Source: Kineococcus sp. NBC_00420
GTDB lineage: Bacteria > Actinomycetota > Actinomycetes > Actinomycetales > Kineococcaceae
Assembly (NCBI RefSeq): GCF_036021035.1
Contig: NZ_CP107930.1
Location: 3,224,001-3,288,000 of the forward strand
Direction: 5' to 3'
DNA length: 64,000 nt
Below, piece by piece: positions 59,203-64,000 of this stretch (position 1 is its first letter; each line of letters starts with the position of its first letter). The notes under the pieces are model-generated. The model had not been told where the DNA came from. It was given only the letters and a program-made list of their open reading frames with translations, and did not search any database. A program made the position numbers and the translations under genes.

Positions 59203-60462
59203 GTGAGCCAACGCATCAAGGTGCTCACCGTGGACGACTCGGTCGTCGTCCGCCGACTGGTCACCGACGTGCTCGCGTCCGACCCGGCCATCGAGGTCGT
59301 GGGAACCGCCGCGAACGGCAAGATCGCGCTCGAGAAGATCGCCCAGCTGAAGCCCGACGTGGTCACCCTGGACATCGAGATGCCCGTCATGGACGGCCTC
59401 GAGACGATCAAGGAGATCCGCAAGATCGACCGGAGACTCCCGGTCATCATGTTCTCCACCCTCACCGAACGCGGGGCCACCGCCACGCTGGAGGCCCTCT
59501 CCTCCGGGGCGTCCGACTACGTGACGAAACCCGCGAACGTCGGCTCGGTCAGCGAGTCGATGGAGTCGGTCCGTCAGCAGCTCATCCCCAAGATCAAGGC
59601 GCTCGTCCCGCACCTCGGTCTGACCGCCGCGCCCGCCCCGGCGGCCCGGACGGCGACGTCCGCCCCGGCGGGCCACGCGAGCCCCTCGACGCCCGTCACG
59701 ACCCGGGCCCGCAGCGGAGCCACCAAGGCTCCCCGCGCGCTCGTCATCGGGTCCTCCACCGGCGGCCCGGAGGCGCTCTCGGCCGTCCTGGCCAAGCTCC
59801 CCGCGAACCTCGGCGTGCCCGTGCTGGTGACCCAGCACATGCCCCCCGTGTTCACCCGCCTCTACGCGCAGCGACTGGACAAGGCCAGCGCGCTGCGCGT
59901 CGTCGAGGCCACCGACGGCGAGCCCGTCGTGGCCGGAACGGTCTACGTGGCCCCCGGGGACTTCCACATGGAGGTCGCCCGACGCGGTCCGCAGATGGTG
60001 ATCAAGTTGCACCAGGGACCTGCCGAGAACTTCTGCAGACCCGCGGTGGACGTCATGGTCCGCTCGGCGGTCGCCGCGTTCGGTGGGGAACTCCTCGCCG
60101 TGATCCTCACCGGCATGGGCTCCGACGGGAAGCTCGGCTGCAAGGACGTGGCGGCGGCCGGCGGCCAGGTGCTGGCGCAGGACGAGGCCACCTCGGTGGT
60201 CTGGGGGATGCCCGGAGCCGTGGCCCGGGAGGGCATCGCGGACGAGGTGCTCCCCCTGTCCGGGATCGCCGACGCGATCCAGCGTCGACTCGGTTCCGCC
60301 GCCCGCACGACCGCAGCACCACCGGCCCCGCCCGCACGCCCCGCGGCCGGTGCCGGTTCCACCAGCACCTCCCGCTTCACCCCCAGCAGCACCGCACCGG
60401 CCCGACCGCCGGTGTCCCGACCCGCCGCCCCCGCGGCCCGTCCCTCTCAAGGCAGGTGGTGA
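59203..60462 (+). CDS. cheB: Chemotaxis protein-glutamate methylesterase CheB
   Basis: A 419-residue enzyme from the GTG at 59203 (GGAAGGCAAGG upstream). Receiver domain ~1-125 with D57 (VVTLDIEMPVMDG). Ala/Thr/Pro-rich linker ~140-175. Methylesterase domain ~178-370 with the Ser in VIGSSTGGPEAL, the His in VLVTQHMPPVFT and the Asp in ILTGMGSDGK. A further ~50-residue Pro/Ala/Ser tail, absent from most CheB proteins, follows. It demethylates receptors in adaptation. It heads the cheBRY-cheX operon. Confidence 0.95.
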   Translation: MSQRIKVLTVDDSVVVRRLVTDVLASDPAIEVVGTAANGKIALEKIAQLKPDVVTLDIEMPVMDGLETIKEIRKIDRRLPVIMFSTLTERGATATLEALSSGASDYVTKPANVGSVSESMESVRQQLIPKIKALVPHLGLTAAPAPAARTATSAPAGHASPSTPVTTRARSGATKAPRALVIGSSTGGPEALSAVLAKLPANLGVPVLVTQHMPPVFTRLYAQRLDKASALRVVEATDGEPVVAGTVYVAPGDFHMEVARRGPQMVIKLHQGPAENFCRPAVDVMVRSAVAAFGGELLAVILTGMGSDGKLGCKDVAAAGGQVLAQDEATSVVWGMPGAVAREGIADEVLPLSGIADAIQRRLGSAARTTAAPPAPPARPAAGAGSTSTSRFTPSSTAPARPPVSRPAAPAARPSQGRW

Positions 60463-60463
60463 C

Positions 60464-61294
60464 ATGGCCCTCACGACCACAGCCTTCGACTGGGTCTGCA
60501 CGCTCGTGCGCAAGGAAAGTGCGATCGTCCTCGAAGCAGGCAAGGAGTACCTCGTCGAGTCCCGGCTCGTGCCTCTGGCACGTGCCGCGGGTGCGGCCGA
60601 CGTCTCGGCCTACGTCGACGGCATCCGGTTGCGCCCCGACCGCCGCGCGCAGACCGCCATCGTCGAGGCTCTGACCACGAACGAGACGTCGTGGTTCCGC
60701 GACGGTGCGCCGTTCCAGGCGTTCTCGACCTCGGTGGTCCCGGCCCTCAAGCAGGCCCGCGCGGCGACGCGTTCGCTGCGCATCTGGTCGGCGGCCTCCT
60801 CCACCGGCCAGGAGGCCTACAGCCTGGCGATGGGGTTGCAGGACAGCCTGGTCGCCGAGGGCTGGCGCGCGGAGATCATCGGTACCGACCTCTCCAGCGA
60901 GGTGCTGGAGAAGGCCAAGGCGGGTCGGTACTCGCAGCTGGAGATGAACCGCGGACTGCCGGCGCCCCTGCTGGTGCGTCACTTCACGCGGGTCGGGACC
61001 CAGTGGCAGGTGAACGACAACCTGAAGAAGATGGTCCGGTTCCAGCAGCTGAACCTGACGAGTTCCTACGCCGCCCTCGGTCAGTTCGACGTGGTCTTCC
61101 TGCGGAACGTGCTCATCTACTTCGACCTCGCGACCAAGCGGGACATCCTCTCCAGGGTCCGCAAGTCGCTCAAACCCGGGGGATACATGTTCCTCGGTGG
61201 CGCAGAGACGACGCTCGGCGTCGACGACAACTGGGACCGGGAACTCATCGGACGGGTCTCGGTCCACCGTCCCAAGAACGGAGGTCAGGCATGA
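60464..61294 (+). CDS. cheR: Chemotaxis protein methyltransferase CheR
   Basis: A 276-residue SAM-dependent enzyme starting 1 bp after cheB. N-terminal helical domain (~1-80) ending in TTNETSWFRDGAPFQAF, then the methyltransferase fold with IWSAASSTGQEAYSLAMGL, IIGTDLSSEVLEKAKAGRYS, FDVVFLRNVLIYFD and LKPGGYMFLGGAET. It methylates receptor Glu residues and counters CheB. Its stop overlaps the cheY start. Confidence 0.95.
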   Translation: MALTTTAFDWVCTLVRKESAIVLEAGKEYLVESRLVPLARAAGAADVSAYVDGIRLRPDRRAQTAIVEALTTNETSWFRDGAPFQAFSTSVVPALKQARAATRSLRIWSAASSTGQEAYSLAMGLQDSLVAEGWRAEIIGTDLSSEVLEKAKAGRYSQLEMNRGLPAPLLVRHFTRVGTQWQVNDNLKKMVRFQQLNLTSSYAALGQFDVVFLRNVLIYFDLATKRDILSRVRKSLKPGGYMFLGGAETTLGVDDNWDRELIGRVSVHRPKNGGQA

Positions 61295-61674
61295 AGGCTC
61301 TTGTGGTGGATGACTCCCGCGCCATGCGGAAGATCATCGGAGGTGCCCTGCGCAAGCTGGGGTACGAAACGGTCGAAGCGGCCGACGGCGCCGAGGCGCT
61401 GAAGGTCCTCGAGGGCGGCCCGCTGCCCGACCTCGCGACGGTCGACTGGAACATGCCGGTGATGGACGGTCTCACGTTCGTCACCCAGGTCCGCGCGAAC
61501 CGCGACTACCGCTCGTTGACGTTGATGATGGTGACCACCGAGGCCGAGCACGGGCAGATCGTCCGCGCCCTCGCCGCCGGTGCGCACGAGTACCTCATCA
61601 AACCCTTCACCGTCGACGCGCTGGAGGAGAAGCTGGCCCTGCTCGGGCTGCTGCCGGAGGTGAGCCAGGCGTGA
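61291..61674 (+). CDS. cheY: Response regulator CheY
   Basis: A 127-residue single receiver domain from the ATG at 61291 in an ATGA overlap. Acidic pair D7-D8, phospho-acceptor D52 (ATVDWNMPVMDG), the Thr in LMMVTTEAEH, and the Lys in EYLIKPF. Phosphorylated by CheA, it should act on the flagellar switch. The next gene, a CheX-type phosphatase, overlaps its stop, so the phosphatase probably acts on it. Confidence 0.93.
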   Translation: MKALVVDDSRAMRKIIGGALRKLGYETVEAADGAEALKVLEGGPLPDLATVDWNMPVMDGLTFVTQVRANRDYRSLTLMMVTTEAEHGQIVRALAAGAHEYLIKPFTVDALEEKLALLGLLPEVSQA

Positions 61675-62180
61675 CCGAAACCATCGAGAACGTCAACGAA
61701 GAGTCCATGGACTACGTCGAGGACGAAGCCCTGGAGCAGATCGTCGACCAGATGTGGGCGTCGTACTTCGCCCACACCGACTACCTGCTGCCCTCGTTCG
61801 ACCAGCACGACATCGAGGGTGACATCTTCTGCGCCTCGGTGACGATCTCCGGCGGGCGTCCGGGCATCGTCACGGTCAGCGTGGAGAAGGCGGGCGCGGT
61901 GCCGTTGTCGGCCGCGCTGCTGCAGGAGGACGACGAACTGGCCGACGAGGACGTCTACGACTCCCTCGGCGAGCTGGCGAACATCGTCGGCGGCAACATC
62001 AAGGCGCTCGTCCCCGACGCCGGTCCGCTGGGTCTGCCCGTCGTGTCGACGGCCAAGCCCCTGCACGGTTCCTCCGGTCGCCTCGCGGCGCGCCTGGACG
62101 GGAACTGGCAGGGTCACTGGCTGACGTTCGAGGTGTGGCTCGCCGGCCCCGGCGAACAGTCCCAGTCTCAGGAAGGGTGA
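61671..62180 (+). CDS. cheX: CheX-like CheY-P phosphatase
   Basis: A 169-residue cytoplasmic protein from the GTG at 61671 in the cheY stop. An acidic N-terminus leads into a CheC/CheX/FliY fold. The catalytic signature [D/S]xxxExxN is seen as DSLGELANIVGGNIKAL. With one such motif it is CheX-like rather than CheC-like. It should remove phosphate from CheY-P, the job CheZ does in enterics. It is directly followed by a CheY fused to a related domain. Confidence 0.85.
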   Translation: MTETIENVNEESMDYVEDEALEQIVDQMWASYFAHTDYLLPSFDQHDIEGDIFCASVTISGGRPGIVTVSVEKAGAVPLSAALLQEDDELADEDVYDSLGELANIVGGNIKALVPDAGPLGLPVVSTAKPLHGSSGRLAARLDGNWQGHWLTFEVWLAGPGEQSQSQEG

Positions 62181-62184
62181 TCCC

Positions 62185-63078
62185 GTGAAGGCCCTGGTTG
62201 TCGACGACAGTCGCGTCATGCGACAGATCGTCATCCGCACGCTGCGGCAGGCGGGCTACGACTGGGTCGAGGTCGTCCAGGCCGAGAACGGCAAGGAGGG
62301 GTTCGACCAGGTTCGCAAGGAGAACCCCGACATCGTCCTCTCGGACTGGAACATGCCCGAGGCGTCCGGTTACGAGATGCTGCAGAACCTGCGTGGTTCC
62401 GGGATCGACGTGCCGTTCGGCTTCGTGACCTCGGAGGGTTCGGAGGAGATGCGGGAGAAGGCGGCCGCCGCCGGTGCCCTGTTCCTCATCGCCAAACCCT
62501 TCACCCCGGAAGCCTTCGCGGCCGCCCTGGCGCCCGTGCTGGGGGGCGACGGTGGTTCCGCCGCCGAGGCCTCGATCGTGCAGGGTGAGGTGAAGTTCGA
62601 GGTCAACCCGTTGCCCTCGAACCTCGCGATCCGCAACCTGCTCTCGGACCTGCTCAACCGTGACGTCGAGCTCTCCGACGGCCGGCCCCTGCCGGTCGGC
62701 GGGAAGCCCGGCTCGCTCGTCGGTCTGTACGTCGACGACCACCTGAAGTCCAAGGCCGTCGTCGTGTTCGACTTCGCCCTCGCCGCGCACGCCGGGGCGT
62801 CGATCGGTCTGCTGCCCCCCGGGGCCAGCGAGGCTGCGATCGAGGACAAGGAACTGCCGGACAACCTCGCGGTGAACTCCCGCGAGGTGCTCAACATCAT
62901 GGCGTCGCTGTTCAACGTCGAAGGTGCCGCGCACCTGAAGCTGTACGCGTCCTACGTGCCCGGCGAGGTCCTGCGCCCCGACGTGGCCGACTGGGCCACG
63001 CGGACCGGCAGCCGCCTCGACCTCGTGGTCGAGGTGGCGCGCTACGGCAAGGGCGGGCTCAGCATCGTCACGTTCTGA
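62185..63078 (+). CDS. Response regulator fused to a CheX/CheC-like domain
   Basis: A 297-residue protein from the GTG at 62185. Residues 1-~122 are a CheY-type receiver (D7-D8, D54 in VLSDWNMPEASG, the Lys in FLIAKPF). Its start MKALVVDDSR is the same as that of the separate CheY. Residues ~130-297 include REVLNIMASLFNVEGAAHL: E-V-L-N followed by Pro 22 residues after the Asn (ASYVPGEVL) recalls the CheC/CheX ExxN..P signature, though the preceding Asp/Ser is missing. It may be a self-regulated phosphatase or a phosphate sink. Last gene of the operon. Confidence 0.78.
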   Translation: MKALVVDDSRVMRQIVIRTLRQAGYDWVEVVQAENGKEGFDQVRKENPDIVLSDWNMPEASGYEMLQNLRGSGIDVPFGFVTSEGSEEMREKAAAAGALFLIAKPFTPEAFAAALAPVLGGDGGSAAEASIVQGEVKFEVNPLPSNLAIRNLLSDLLNRDVELSDGRPLPVGGKPGSLVGLYVDDHLKSKAVVVFDFALAAHAGASIGLLPPGASEAAIEDKELPDNLAVNSREVLNIMASLFNVEGAAHLKLYASYVPGEVLRPDVADWATRTGSRLDLVVEVARYGKGGLSIVTF

Positions 63079-63092
63079 GCTTCGCCGCACCA

Positions 63093-63152
63093 ACTTCTGG
63101 GGGTCTTTCCACCCTTCCCGACCTCGGGAAGGGTGGGAAGATCCCCAGAAGT
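63093..63152. terminator. Bidirectional terminator, 29-bp stem
   Basis: Arms 63093-63121 and 63124-63152 pair over 29 bp with two G-U pairs and a minimal loop, between the convergent chemotaxis operon and the EAL gene. The right arm is nearly identical to that at 33764-33792. Confidence 0.88.
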
Positions 63153-63165
63153 CGTTGTGCGGGGG

Positions 63166-64000
63166 TCAGAGGAGGACGATGCCCGTGGTGTCGTCCGGCC
63201 CGACGTCCCAGGTGGGGTTCGGGGTGGGCCGTCCCAGCAGGTACCCCTGGCCGCAGTCGACCCCGAGGTCGCGCAGCGCGGCGAGTTCGCCGGCGCGTTC
63301 GACGCCCTCGGCGACCATCGTCGAACCCAGCTCCGAGGCGAAACCCACGAGCGCGCGGGCGACGGCGCGGCGCGCGGGATCGGCGTCGATGCCGCGGACG
63401 AAGGCGATGTCGAGCTTCACGATGTCGGGGGTCAGGTGCAGGACGTGCTGCAGGCTCGCGAACCCCGACCCGGCGTCGTCGACGGCGATGCGGACCCCGT
63501 GCGAGCGCAAGGACGTCGTCGCGTCGTTGAGGGCGTCGTAGTCGGCGACGGGGTCGTGCTCGGTGATCTCGACGACGAGACGATCGGGCCGGTCGGAGAG
63601 CAGCAGGTCGTGGGTCCGCTCGTCCAGCAGCGCCTCCGCGGAGGCGTTGACGCTGAGGTAGGTGCCCCACGGCATCGCGTGCAGCAGCGGCAGCGCCGAG
63701 GCGATCGCGGCCTGTTCCAGCCGCACCCCGATGCCCGACGAGCGCGCGTCCGTGAAGACCTGCTCGGGTCGGCGGGCCGCCCCCTCGGAACTGGTGAACC
63801 GGCTCAGGGCCTCGGCGCCCACGACCGTCCCGGTACGCAGGTCGACGATCGGCTGGACGACGGTCTGGCGGCCCTGGCCGGCCAGCAGGGCGTCGAGGGA
63901 GGCCATCCGGTCGTCGTGCGCGACCCGGCGTCGCTCGCGGTGGTGCAGCACGCCGGCGACGAGCGCGGCCACCACGTGCAGGGCCTCGAGCTGGCGCGAG
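63166..64000 (-). CDS. EAL-domain c-di-GMP phosphodiesterase, N-terminus outside window
   Basis: At least 278 codons, open to the right edge; the in-frame GTG at 63975 is probably not the true start because the frame continues (RQLEALHVVAALV), as expected after a GAF-type sensor domain. The EAL domain covers the rest: VGAEALSRF, LSVNASAEALLDE, VVEITEHDPV, AVDDAGSGFASL, IVKLDIAFVRGID, VAEGVERAGEL, GQGYLLGRP. The EAL, E-x-T-E, DDxGxG and KxD elements needed for catalysis are all present, so it should degrade c-di-GMP. Its place beside the chemotaxis genes fits control of motility. Confidence 0.9.
   Translation of the reverse strand, partial: SRQLEALHVVAALVAGVLHHRERRRVAHDDRMASLDALLAGQGRQTVVQPIVDLRTGTVVGAEALSRFTSSEGAARRPEQVFTDARSSGIGVRLEQAAIASALPLLHAMPWGTYLSVNASAEALLDERTHDLLLSDRPDRLVVEITEHDPVADYDALNDATTSLRSHGVRIAVDDAGSGFASLQHVLHLTPDIVKLDIAFVRGIDADPARRAVARALVGFASELGSTMVAEGVERAGELAALRDLGVDCGQGYLLGRPTPNPTWDVGPDDTTGIVLL

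Overview
The window is very GC-rich with strong G/C third positions, frequent GTG and one TTG start, GTGA/ATGA overlaps between cistrons, Roadblock/DUF742/GTPase conservon genes, PspC sensor kinases, and a full chemotaxis set. This points to a motile high-GC actinobacterium, most likely Kineosporiales (a Kineococcus-like organism); the genus is inference, not shown by the sequence. I see 63 protein genes (the first and last cut by the window ends), no rRNA or tRNA gene, no insertion sequence, no prophage and no CRISPR array. Only one gap exceeds 300 bp (58798-59202).

Layout. 1-2093: the end of a sugar-phosphate isomerase overlapping a DUF4091 glycosidase-like gene. 2097-3561 (minus): SigE-type ECF sigma factor, one-TM protein and lipoprotein. 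3632-10397: two TetR/MFS drug-efflux modules, each with a 15-bp palindromic operator, flanking a GPP34 protein and a PD-(D/E)xK-like orphan. 10476-11486 (minus): inositol 2-dehydrogenase with a well-formed promoter and LacI-type operator. 11703-15824: a PspC envelope-stress locus (LuxR regulator and PspC kinase on minus, two PspC proteins and a small membrane protein divergent). 15835-21928: mutarotase, CGNR regulator divergent from an epoxide hydrolase, two beta-propeller-like proteins, Nei-type DNA glycosylase.

22089-40865 is carbohydrate uptake: a Ugp-like operon (two permeases, binding protein, glycerophosphodiesterase); an atypical hisS; a SorC regulator divergent from a polyol ABC operon ending in mannitol dehydrogenase; an aldo/keto reductase divergent from an oxidoreductase/isomerase pair; and a third ABC operon behind a LacI operator. 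None of the three importers has its own ATPase, so a shared ATPase elsewhere is expected. 41047-44852 holds Hsp20 with a HAIR-like operator, a GH15 hydrolase, a quinone oxidoreductase and a MobA-like transferase.

45037-63078 is the signalling block: a complete conservon (CvnA kinase, Roadblock, DUF742, GTPase), an MCP, CheA with two CheW domains, CheW, then after about 4.7 kb of unrelated genes (paired membrane proteins, an orphan, a YcnI copper pair) CheB-CheR-CheY-CheX and a CheY fused to a CheX-like domain. Each of the four transcription units in this block is preceded by TCAA/TTCA-N16-17-GCCGATG(A/G), a close match to FliA/WhiG-type sigma promoters, which suggests the conservon belongs to the motility regulon. 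The window ends in an EAL-domain gene.

Several intergenic palindromes recur. The bidirectional terminators at 33731-33792 and 63093-63152 share a nearly identical 29-bp arm, and one short motif occurs three times at 11574-11676.
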